DNA of 12,563 nt from the NCBI GenBank assembly GCA_002292025.1, contig DBBC01000096.1:1-12563 (forward strand), written 5' to 3'. Positions 1 to 7,459 of the stretch are shown here, in pieces; the first letter of the stretch is position 1, and every line of letters starts with the position of its first letter. This DNA is from Firmicutes bacterium UBA994. GTDB taxonomy: Bacteria; Bacillota; UBA994. The translations under genes and the position numbers were made by a program. The notes beneath the pieces were generated by a model. The model did no database searches and was not told where the DNA came from. It saw only the letters and a list, made by a program, of their open reading frames with translations.

Positions 1-136
1 GCTTCGCTTGCGCTAACCTCTTCCCTTAACCTTCCAGCACCGGGCAGGCGTCAGCCCCTATACTTCGTCTTTCGACTTCGCAGAGACCTGTGTTTTTGGT
101 AAACAGTCGCTTGAGCCACTTTACTGCGGCCTCTCT

Positions 137-167
<31 letters not shown>

Positions 168-666
168 AATTTTGCCGAGTTCCTTAACGACGATTTTCCC
201 GCGCGCCTTAGGATTCTCTCCTCACCCACCTGTGTCGGTTTACGGTACGGGCACCTGGTCCTTGCTAGAGGCTTTTCTTGGCAGCTTAGGTTCAGCAACT
301 TCGCTACTTAATTTCGCTCCCCATCACGCTTCAGAATTGTACAGCGGATTTGCCTACTGTACTCCCTACACGCTTGGGCGTACTCAACCAACGGTACGCT
401 TTGCCTACCTGTCTGCGTCACCCCGTCGCTCTGACGGACTTCGGTGGTACTGGAATCTCAACCAGTTGTCCATCGCCTACGGCCGTAGCCCTCGGCTTAG
501 GTCCCGACTTACCCTGAGCGGACGATCCTTCCTCAGGAAACCTTGGGTTTTCGGCGGTCAGGATTCTCACCTGACTATTCGCTACTCATACCGGCATTCT
601 CACTTCCGTACTCTCCAGCACTCCTCACGGTATACCTTCTTTGTGTACGGAACGCTCCCCTACCAA

Positions 667-700
667 TTGGGAAGTGAGAGTTGGGAAATTAGAAATGTGA
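667..700. repeat. IVS inverted repeat, 23S-3' side arm
   Basis: This 34-nt arm begins TTGGGAAGTGAGAG. It is built of 7-bp units and is the inverted partner of 1034-1067, with the outer 31 bases forming a long stem in the rRNA precursor. Most mismatches are transitions that G-U pairing tolerates. The stop codon of the IVS protein (689-691) lies inside this arm. Confidence 0.9.
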
Positions 701-1039
701 CTTCCAGTTTTGAATGAGTCGGTAAAGGCGCTTTCCCAGTATGTCGTAGGCGTCTCTAAGATCGGCCCCACCCTCGGCGTACCCAAGGTCGCTAACCATA
801 TCTAGATAAACCATAACTTCATTGCTGGACCCTAGCGCTATCCATAGGAAACGCCTGAACTCTGCTTCTGATCGTCCATATCCTTCAGCTATATTGGCTG
901 GGATAGACACGGCCGACCTTCTCAGTTGGCTTCCTATTTCATACCGTTCTTGCTCCGGAAAGGTCTTGGTCAGCTTGTGAATGGTTATAGCTAACCTATA
1001 ACTCTCTTGATATACATCAAGATCACGAAAGCCTCCCAT
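689..1039 (-). CDS. 23S rRNA IVS protein (four-helix bundle, S23 family)
   Basis: The 116-residue protein shows the family's hallmarks in order: FRDLDVYQES at residues 4-13, LTKTFPEQERYE at 23-34, the signature RRSAVSIPANIAEGYGR at 40-56, and FRRFLWIALGSSNE at 61-74. A final helix ends at the C-terminus. Length is normal for the family (about 110-130). The ATG at 1039 was chosen because it places the conserved FxDLxVYQ motif at the N-terminus and has GAGAGG six bases upstream. The frame stays open to 1213, but that extension is 23S rRNA sequence. These proteins are small, positively charged and pentameric where studied. They are distant relatives of the Avd accessory protein of diversity-generating retroelements. 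Their molecular role is not established, and RNA binding or help in IVS spread is conjecture. Both start and stop codons fall in the flanking inverted repeat. Confidence 0.93.
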   Translation of the reverse strand: MGGFRDLDVYQESYRLAITIHKLTKTFPEQERYEIGSQLRRSAVSIPANIAEGYGRSEAEFRRFLWIALGSSNEVMVYLDMVSDLGYAEGGADLRDAYDILGKRLYRLIQNWKSHF

Positions 1040-1067
1040 TTCTAACCTCTCAACTCCCACTTCCCAA
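1034..1067. repeat. IVS inverted repeat, 23S-5' side arm
   Basis: Read on the minus strand this arm begins TTGGGAAGTGGGAG and pairs with 667-700. It contains the likely ribosome binding site (GAGAGG) and the ATG (1037-1039) of the IVS protein. Translation would therefore require the stem to be open, or to occur on nascent RNA before the second arm is made. Confidence 0.9.
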
Positions 1068-1581
1068 GTCCATAGCTTCGGTGACGAGCTTGAGCCCCGT
1101 TGGATTATCGGCGCGGAGTCACTTGACCAGTGAGCTATTACGCACTCTTTAAATGAGTGGCTGCTTCTAAGCCAACATCCTGGCTGTCTTAGCAACTCTA
1201 CATCCTTTACCACTTAGCTCGTACTTTGGGACCTTAGCTGATGATCTGGGCTCTTTCCCTCTTGACTACGGATCTTAGCACTCGTAGTCTGACTCCTGCT
1301 AAACAAATCTCAGGCATTCGGAGTTTGACAAGGTTCGGTAACCTAAACGGCCCCTAGCCAAATCAGTGCTCTACCTCCTGGATTCTCTTAAACAAGGCTA
1401 GCCCTAAAGCTATTTCGGGGAGAACCAGCTATCTCCGAGTTCGATTGGAATTTCTCCGCCACCCACGCCTCATCCCCTGGCTTTTCAACGCCAGTGGGTT
1501 CGGGCCTCCACGAGGTCTTACCCTCGCTTCACCCTGGACATGGGTAGATCACACGGTTTCGGGTCTACCTCAAGTAACTTA

Positions 1582-1616
<35 letters not shown>

Positions 1617-2365
1617 TGTCTTCCACTTAACCTTGCTACTTAAGGTAACTCGCCGGTTCATTCTTCAATAGGCACGCTCTCACACTCTAAATAGTGCTCG
1701 AACTGCTTGTAGGCATACGGTTTCAGGTACTATTTCACTCCCCTCCCGGGGTGCTTTTCACCTTTCCCTCACGGTACTGCTTCACTATCGGTCGCTAGAG
1801 AGTATTTAGCCTTAGGAGGTGGTCCTCCCGGATTCAAACGGGGTTTCACGTGCCCCGCCCTACTTGGGTGGTTCTTGGGAGCCTTTGAATTTTCACTTAC
1901 GGGGCTATTACCCTCTGTGGCGGGTCTTTCCAGACCGCTTCAACTAACTCAAAGGTTTCTTACTCCCTGAGAGCACTGACATACTCCCTAAGAACTCCCA
2001 CTACCCCTCGGCAACAACGCTGTCAGGCTATGCGTTGCAAAGGTTTGGGCTCTTCCCTTTTCGCTCGCCACTACTTAGGGAATCAATGATTCTTTCTTTT
2101 CCTCGGGTTACTTAGATGTTTCAGTTCACCCGGTTGTCTTCCCATACCTATGGATTCAGTATGGGATACATGGAGTTCGCTCCATGTGGGTTCCCCCATT
2201 CGGAGATCCACGGATCAAAGCCTGCTTACGACTCCCCGTGGCTTTTCGCAGTTAGCGGCGTCCTTCTTCGACTTCTAGCGCCAAGGCATCCACCGTACGC
2301 CCTTATTAGCTTGACTATTTTTTTGCAATGCAAACTATAAGCCTGCATCGCGCTTTTGTATTCTT

Positions 2366-2389
2366 CACTGTTCAGTTTTCAAGGTGCAG
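2366..2389 (-). promoter_or_regulatory. 5' strand of the 23S precursor processing stem
   Basis: On the minus strand this reads CTGCACCTTGAAAACTGAAC followed by AGTG. The CTTGAAAACTGAACA core is shared with the 16S leader box at 4588-4615. In Bacillota such boxes flank mature rRNAs and pair into RNase III-type stems; some also resemble antitermination boxA. The partner strand should lie downstream of 23S, outside the window. Confidence 0.65.
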
Positions 2390-2551
2390 TTGAGGTTTGA
2401 GTGGTGGGAGATGGGATGTGGGACTGGAGGCGTGGGGCATAAGATTTGGGAGCTAGAGGTGAGAGATGAGATCTCTCTCACTTCCAACGTCTCACTTCAC
2501 ATTTCTCATTGCACGCTTCTCAATTCACAGTTCTCATGTCTCACTTCTCAC
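2390..2551. repeat. Spacer heptad-repeat hairpin 1 (next to 23S)
   Basis: The left arm starts at 2390 and is a run of degenerate 7-bp units (TTGAGGT, TTGAGTG, GTGGGAG and so on). The right arm, read on the minus strand from 2551, is eleven consecutive units such as GTGAGAA, GTGAGAC and ATGAGAA. The arms meet at a near-palindromic centre, GATGAGATCTCTCTCAC, around 2464-2480. Positions 2443-2464 (GATTTGGGAGCTAGAGGTGA and two further bases) closely match one arm of the 16S helix 6 insertion. The two arms pair only imperfectly over their outer halves. No ORF of interest lies inside. Confidence 0.8.
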
Positions 2552-2554
2552 TCC

Positions 2555-2571
2555 GCGCGCCTGTGGCGCGC
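2555..2571. other. Short GC-rich hairpin in the spacer
   Basis: GCGCGCC (2555-2561) and GGCGCGC (2565-2571) form a perfect 7-bp stem with a TGT loop, beside the foot of the 16S processing stem. No T run follows on either strand, so it is not an intrinsic terminator. It probably stabilises or bounds the processing structure. Confidence 0.6.
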
Positions 2572-2572
2572 C

Positions 2573-2600
2573 AGTGATCCCTCAAAACTGAACAATGCAG
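2573..2600 (-). promoter_or_regulatory. Downstream strand of the 16S precursor processing stem
   Basis: This 28-nt stretch is complementary to 4588-4615 in the 16S leader at 26 of 28 positions. In the precursor RNA the two would loop out the whole of 16S and present a long duplex for RNase III. The spacing and the shared CTGAACA core match rRNA processing stems known in Bacillota. Confidence 0.8.
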
Positions 2601-2622
2601 TAAGGATGACCGACCTAGGATT

Positions 2623-2758
2623 AATGGGATGTGTGAGGTGGGAGGTGAGATGTGGGATGTGTGAGGTGAGATTTGTGAGGTGGGAGGCGAGATCTCTCTC
2701 ACTTCTCACTTCTTATCTCTCAACTCTCATTTCTCACTTCTCATTGCTCACTACTCAA
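2623..2758. repeat. Spacer heptad-repeat hairpin 2 (next to 16S)
   Basis: The left arm (2623-2692) is ten consecutive 7-bp units (AATGGGA, TGTGTGA, GGTGGGA, GGTGAGA and so on). The right arm, read on the minus strand from 2758 to 2696, is nine consecutive units (TTGAGTA, GTGAGCA, ATGAGAA, GTGAGAA, ATGAGAG, TTGAGAG, ATAAGAA, GTGAGAA, GTGAGAG). They meet at GAGATCTCTCTC (about 2690-2701), nearly the same centre as hairpin 1. The heptad phase never slips within an arm. The arms can pair into a long, G-U-rich hairpin immediately after the 16S 3' end in the transcript. Confidence 0.85.
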
Positions 2759-2771
2759 CACCCATAAAGCT

Positions 2772-4334
<1,563 letters not shown>

Positions 4335-4525
4335 GTTTAGCTTAAGGCTCTGTACGCCGAGTACTCAGCTCCGAAAAGCTGACACCGACACCAGGCGGCC
4401 CTTAGTAACCTCGTATTCAGAAAGCGATTTGGCTCGCTTTATGTTTTGTTTTGCGAATAACTCGCTTGTATTCATCCTTAACGTGAATTTCTTGGTTAGA
4501 GAAACTCACCAGCGCAACTCGGATG

Positions 4526-4581
4526 TTCACCGTTCACCGCTCGCCTTTCACAGCTCCCAGCTCACGGCTCACACTTCCCAA
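4526..4581. repeat. Single heptad-repeat arm in the leader
   Basis: Eight consecutive 7-bp units run without a slip on the plus strand: TTCACCG, TTCACCG, CTCGCCT, TTCACAG, CTCCCAG, CTCACGG, CTCACAC, TTCCCAA. Read on the minus strand it begins TTGGGAAGTGTGAG, which matches 13 of the first 14 bases of the 23S IVS end. No inverted partner is found nearby, unlike the other members of the family. Confidence 0.75.
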
Positions 4582-4587
4582 GCGCGC

Positions 4588-4615
4588 CTGCATTGTTCAG
4601 TTTTCAAGGATCACT
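4588..4615 (-). promoter_or_regulatory. Upstream strand of the 16S precursor processing stem
   Basis: On the minus strand this reads AGTGATCCTTGAAAACTGAA followed by CAATGCAG. It is complementary to 2573-2600 at 26 of 28 positions. The CCTTGAAAACTGAACA element is common in Bacillota rRNA leaders and may also overlap a boxA-like antitermination signal. Confidence 0.8.
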
Positions 4616-4648
4616 CGTCGCGCTAGTTCGTTCGCAGCGACGTTTTTT

Positions 4649-4678
4649 ATATTAGCACAACGTCTTAATGGCTGTCAA
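4649..4678 (-). promoter_or_regulatory. rRNA operon promoter
   Basis: A perfect -35 TTGACA (4673-4678) is separated by 18 bp from the -10 TAATAT (4649-4654) on the minus strand. Transcription would start near 4641. Upstream on the same strand, a run of eight A followed by GTTTTGTAGATG (about 4681-4700) resembles an UP element, as expected of a strong rRNA promoter. The -35 box is only about 76 bp from the stop codon of the preceding gene. Confidence 0.78.
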
Positions 4679-4707
4679 CGCATCTACAAAACTTTTTTTT
4701 GCGAGTC

Positions 4708-4735
4708 GATAACATGATGTTAACTTAGTGTTATC
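4708..4735. other. Inverted repeat upstream of the rRNA promoter
   Basis: GATAACA (4708-4714) and TGTTATC (4729-4735) form a perfect 7-bp inverted repeat around a 14-nt spacer that includes GTTAAC. It lies between the SH3b gene and the UP element. No T run follows on the minus strand, so it is a poor intrinsic terminator. A protein-binding site is possible but unproven. Confidence 0.35.
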
Positions 4736-4754
4736 AAAAACAAGCATATACGTA

Positions 4755-5243
4755 CTAAGGTATTCTGAGCAATGGTGCACTCACAAAACCTGTCCGTCCA
4801 TCCTGTAAACGCACTCGATGCCAAGCCGTGCCGCGTTCTATGACCTCTAGGCGAGTGTTCAGGGGCAAAGTGATGACAATACTAAATGTTGTGCCGGGGC
4901 CACTACGCACATTGACCATCGTGCCGTTAATAAAACCATGTACAACCACAGGTTGAACGGGTGTCGGTGTGGCAGGCGAAGGTTGAGCTGCCCTCGCCTC
5001 AAGCGCTGCTACTTGCGCCTCTAAGCGAGCGATGCGCTGCTCTAATCCTGTAATGTGCTGAGTTAACGCTTCTACAGCTGCCAGTCGCGCTACTAACGGC
5101 TGGATGGCTTGGTTAAAAAAGCTTACCGTTATGAGTGGGTCATCCGTAGTCCCGGGTTGCGGCGTAAATGCTCGCGCAGAGCCTAGACTGCCAATGTACA
5201 GCATGGCAATTAATATGGCTACAGCAATATGGCCCCGTTTCAT
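4755..5243 (-). CDS. Secreted coiled-coil protein with C-terminal bacterial SH3 domain
   Basis: The 162-residue product starts with a clear signal peptide: MKRGH, a hydrophobic stretch to about residue 20, and likely cleavage after SARA at 25. A heptad-rich helix follows (about 55-84, with LEQRIARLEAQVAALEARA). A proline-rich linker (88-99) leads to an SH3b domain at about 106-161, with NVRSGPGTTFSIV and the late WHRVRL...GRTGFVSAPLL strands. Such domains often bind peptidoglycan, so a cell-wall role outside the membrane is likely but inferred. The ATG at 5243 is preferred because the signal peptide begins there and GGGTGG lies nine bases upstream. A longer TTG start at 5291 overlaps the end of dinG. 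It follows dinG by 37 nt and probably shares its transcript. Confidence 0.85.
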   Translation of the reverse strand: MKRGHIAVAILIAMLYIGSLGSARAFTPQPGTTDDPLITVSFFNQAIQPLVARLAAVEALTQHITGLEQRIARLEAQVAALEARAAQPSPATPTPVQPVVVHGFINGTMVNVRSGPGTTFSIVITLPLNTRLEVIERGTAWHRVRLQDGRTGFVSAPLLRIP

Positions 5244-5280
5244 TATTTTCAACCACCCTTTCTCTGTAAATAAAATGCTG

Positions 5281-7224
5281 CTACCGTCCAAACAAAAGCT
5301 CTTTCACATCTTCTACCGCATAAGTGATGCGCGCAGGCGGCAATTCTTTCAGAAAAGCACGGCCATAACCCTTATTTTGCACGCGACCGTCAAGTATGGC
5401 AACAACTCCTCTGTCCTCAGCCGTGCGAATCAGGCGCCCAAAGCCCTGCTTAAGCTTGAGGACAGCCTGCGGAAGGCTGTAAGCGCTAAACGCATCTTCT
5501 CCCTTACGCTGCATATGTTCCATGCGAGCTTGCGTTATGGGCTCCGTCGGCACACCGAAAGGAAGTCTAACCAGAATTACGCAGCTTAAGGCTTCGCCGG
5601 GCACATCGATGCCTTCCCAAAAACTAGCTACTGCTAACAGCACGGCTTGCGAAGAAGCTATGAAGCGTTGCATTAGCATGCTGCGAGACGCATTCCCCTG
5701 CATAAGGACCGTGAAACCCTCTTTGTCGAGAGCTTCTAGTCTAGCAAATGTGGTCTGCATGGAGCGAAAAGAAGTAAAGAGCACAAGCGCTCGTCCTCGC
5801 GTTGCGCGCACAATCTCCTTAATATTGGACACGACATAATCTTCAAATGCCTCTTCTCGCGGGTCCTTAGCGTCCTTAGGCAGATAAAGCAAGGCATTTT
5901 TGACGTAATCAAACGGCGAGTCAAGACGCATCATGTCGCATTTGTCGAGCCCAACGCGCCTAAGCAAAACAGAAGATAGCGTTGCTGACGTCAAAATTAC
6001 GGCTGGGATGCGTGCGAAAATGTGCTCTCGCAGGTCTGCTTCCATGGACACAGGCGCAGAAACTAGCGCTACCCCTTCTTCCCCTGCCTCGACCCAATAG
6101 GCGTGCTCCTCATCACCGCCTCTCCTCTCTAGGATAAACTCTAGGTTGTCGTCAATGCGGGTAAGGCGTTGACATAGTTGCGCACCTAATGCCGCCTGCT
6201 CTTCATTTGCTCCCGCCGTGAGCTCAGCTAGCGCCTTGGTTAACTCCACAAGATGCGGTTTCAATACATGGGGATACCTATCACTAGGCATGAGGCGGAA
6301 AGCCTTGTCAAACTGCAGGAAAAAGAAGTCAGCTTCGTAAATCAACTTTTGCACTAACGCCTCGACTAGGCGCCCTGACTCGGCGTTGTCGGACACCAGT
6401 ATGCCTCGTAGATTTGCGCTAACTGCCGCAGTTGTGCGTCGTATATCGCCCGGGGTTACACGGCGACTAAAAAAATCCGTAGCCACATCTTCAAGATTGT
6501 GCGCTTCATCAAAAACTACGGCGTCATAGTCTTCGAGCACTGCCTGCTCGTGCAGGAACCCGGCATCCTTGCGCACCGCAAGGTCGGCAAAGAACAACGC
6601 GTGGTTTACGACCACGATGTCGGCCTGAGCTTGAGCGCGTCGCGCAATATAGTAAAAGCAGTCGCCGAAGAATGGGCATACTCGCCGCAGACAGTTTTCC
6701 CCTTCCCCGCATACGTGTTGCCATAAGTCCTGCGCGGGGTAAAACGGCAGGCACTCGCGATCACCTGTAAATGCCTTATCGTCAAGTCGCCGCTGCATCT
6801 CTTGGAGCTCTTGGATATGGCTAGCCTGCGTCAGCAAGCCCCTATCGAAAGCCCTGATATTCTCCATTTTGCGGCGACAGATGAAGTTGCCGCGGCCTTT
6901 GGCAAGTACTGCTACAAAGGGCAAGCGCCTACTGAGCGCGCGCTGCAAGAAGGGAATATCTTTCTTAAAAATCTGTTCCTGTAGATTCAGCGTCTTGGTG
7001 GAGATGAGAATGCGTCTCTTCGTGGTGCGCGCATGTATGATGGCTGGAACCAAGTAGCCGAAAGTCTTGCCTAACCCGGTGCCTGCTTGCACCACTAGGT
7101 GCCGATTTAAGGAAAGTGCATTTGCAACGGCGTTGGCCATGCTCACCTGTTGTCGCCTAGCTTCATAAGTTGCATGCTGCTTGGCGATTGGGCCCTCCAT
7201 GCCGAAAATATCTTCAATGCGCAA
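5281..7224 (-). CDS. dinG: DinG-type ATP-dependent DNA helicase (XPD-like superfamily 2, iron-sulfur)
   Basis: Counting from a TTG at 7224 the protein has 647 residues. Walker A AGTGLGKT is at 47-54, the DEAH box (VVFDEAHNLED) at 239-242, and motif VI QGFGRLIR at 593-600. Four cysteines at 116, 178, 183 and 189 (ICRRK; NCLRRVCPFFGDC) match the C...C-x4-C-x5-C pattern that binds the 4Fe-4S cluster of E. coli DinG. The final helicase motifs look intact. It lacks the N-terminal exonuclease domain of the longer Bacillus form. DinG unwinds 5' to 3' and resolves R-loops and structured DNA. TTG is preferred because GGAGGGGG lies seven bases upstream and family proteins begin close to this point. A GTG at 7314 gives 677 residues, with only a weak AAGGG 13 bases upstream. 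Divergent from the PBP gene. Confidence 0.93.
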   Translation of the reverse strand: MRIEDIFGMEGPIAKQHATYEARRQQVSMANAVANALSLNRHLVVQAGTGLGKTFGYLVPAIIHARTTKRRILISTKTLNLQEQIFKKDIPFLQRALSRRLPFVAVLAKGRGNFICRRKMENIRAFDRGLLTQASHIQELQEMQRRLDDKAFTGDRECLPFYPAQDLWQHVCGEGENCLRRVCPFFGDCFYYIARRAQAQADIVVVNHALFFADLAVRKDAGFLHEQAVLEDYDAVVFDEAHNLEDVATDFFSRRVTPGDIRRTTAAVSANLRGILVSDNAESGRLVEALVQKLIYEADFFFLQFDKAFRLMPSDRYPHVLKPHLVELTKALAELTAGANEEQAALGAQLCQRLTRIDDNLEFILERRGGDEEHAYWVEAGEEGVALVSAPVSMEADLREHIFARIPAVILTSATLSSVLLRRVGLDKCDMMRLDSPFDYVKNALLYLPKDAKDPREEAFEDYVVSNIKEIVRATRGRALVLFTSFRSMQTTFARLEALDKEGFTVLMQGNASRSMLMQRFIASSQAVLLAVASFWEGIDVPGEALSCVILVRLPFGVPTEPITQARMEHMQRKGEDAFSAYSLPQAVLKLKQGFGRLIRTAEDRGVVAILDGRVQNKGYGRAFLKELPPARITYAVEDVKELLFGR

Positions 7225-7350
7225 CGCGTGTCCCCCTCCAAGCAATGTTCTCTTCGCCGTCCCGGAGCTAATTCCTGCTAGAGATATAAGCGCGGGGGTG
7301 GTATCCTCGGTCACATGCGCTTTTTAGCCCTTAGGAGGCGGGAATCCCCC

Positions 7351-7363
7351 GAGTATGATACTC
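7351..7363. promoter_or_regulatory. Perfect 13-bp palindrome GAGTATGATACTC between dinG and the PBP gene
   Basis: Six-base arms flank a single central base. It lies where the -35 element of the plus-strand promoter would be expected, 13 bp before the -10. That is a typical place for a repressor or activator site. No known regulator family was recognised from the sequence. Confidence 0.4.
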
Positions 7364-7373
7364 TTTGCAGTGA

Positions 7374-7382
7374 TGGTATAAT
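7374..7382 (+). promoter_or_regulatory. Extended -10 promoter of the class A PBP gene
   Basis: TGGTATAAT is a consensus extended -10 (TGnTATAAT). No good -35 lies 16-18 bp upstream, which fits extended -10 promoters. The start would be near 7389, giving a 5' leader of about 70 nt. The T/A-rich core also reads ATTATA on the other strand, but no convincing dinG promoter could be fixed. Confidence 0.6.
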
Positions 7383-7383
7383 A

Positions 7384-7431
7384 AATTTGCGGGTGCACAA
7401 GTTCCTAGGGAAAAACTTGGTGCGGCAAATT
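7384..7431. other. Long imperfect hairpin around the PBP gene transcription start
   Basis: AATTTGC (7384-7390) pairs with GCAAATT (7425-7431), and CAAGTT (7398-7403) with AACTTG (7414-7419). GCAC/GTGC pairing between them leaves small bulges. The outer left arm spans the predicted transcription start. Only the inner stem-loop would therefore be fully present in mRNA, or the whole acts as DNA. No T run follows, so it is not a terminator. Confidence 0.45.
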
Positions 7432-7459
7432 CACTTATAAGTACAAAGGGGGGCAGCAA

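Larger units (their letters stand above)
667..1067 (-). mobile_element. Intervening sequence (IVS) in 23S helix 45
   Basis: A 401-nt block is absent from ordinary 23S genes. It is bounded by near-perfect inverted repeats at 667-700 and 1034-1067, and an ORF fills the interior. IVSs of this kind are known in several phyla at helices 25 and 45. They are usually cut out of the precursor by RNase III without religation, leaving a fragmented but working 23S. Here the pieces would be about 1,250 nt (5' fragment) and the rest from position 666 downward. The boundaries rest on the outer ends of the inverted repeat and on where 23S conservation resumes. They could shift by a base or two. Confidence 0.9.
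4335..4642 (-). other. rRNA operon 5' leader (external transcribed spacer)
   Basis: About 300 nt lie between the predicted transcription start and mature 16S, with no credible ORF. It contains the 16S processing strand (4588-4615), a single heptad-repeat arm (4526-4581), and a hairpin AAAGCGA/TCGCTTT (4421-4427 with 4434-4440). Another small hairpin, TCAGCT/AGCTGA (4365-4370 with 4377-4382), lies close to the 16S start. Open frames on the plus strand here are chance. Confidence 0.75.

Noticed and set aside
172..717. Plus-strand open frame of 181 codons over the 23S gene
   Set aside because: It is antisense to conserved 23S sequence, a well-known source of false 'hypothetical' proteins. Its conservation is that of the rRNA.
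1040..1213. Upstream extension of the IVS protein frame to 1213
   Set aside because: The extra 58 codons are 23S rRNA sequence outside the inverted repeat, and the family motif begins right after the ATG at 1039.
2384..2767. Plus-strand frame of 127 codons in the 16S-23S spacer
   Set aside because: The 7-bp repeats give a Ser/Leu/Thr-rich chance frame. It is antisense to the transcript and has no ribosome binding site or recognisable domain.
4708..4735. Intrinsic terminator for the dinG-SH3b transcript
   Set aside because: The stem is AT-rich and short with a 14-nt loop, and on the minus strand it is followed by GACTCGC and then an A run, not a T run.
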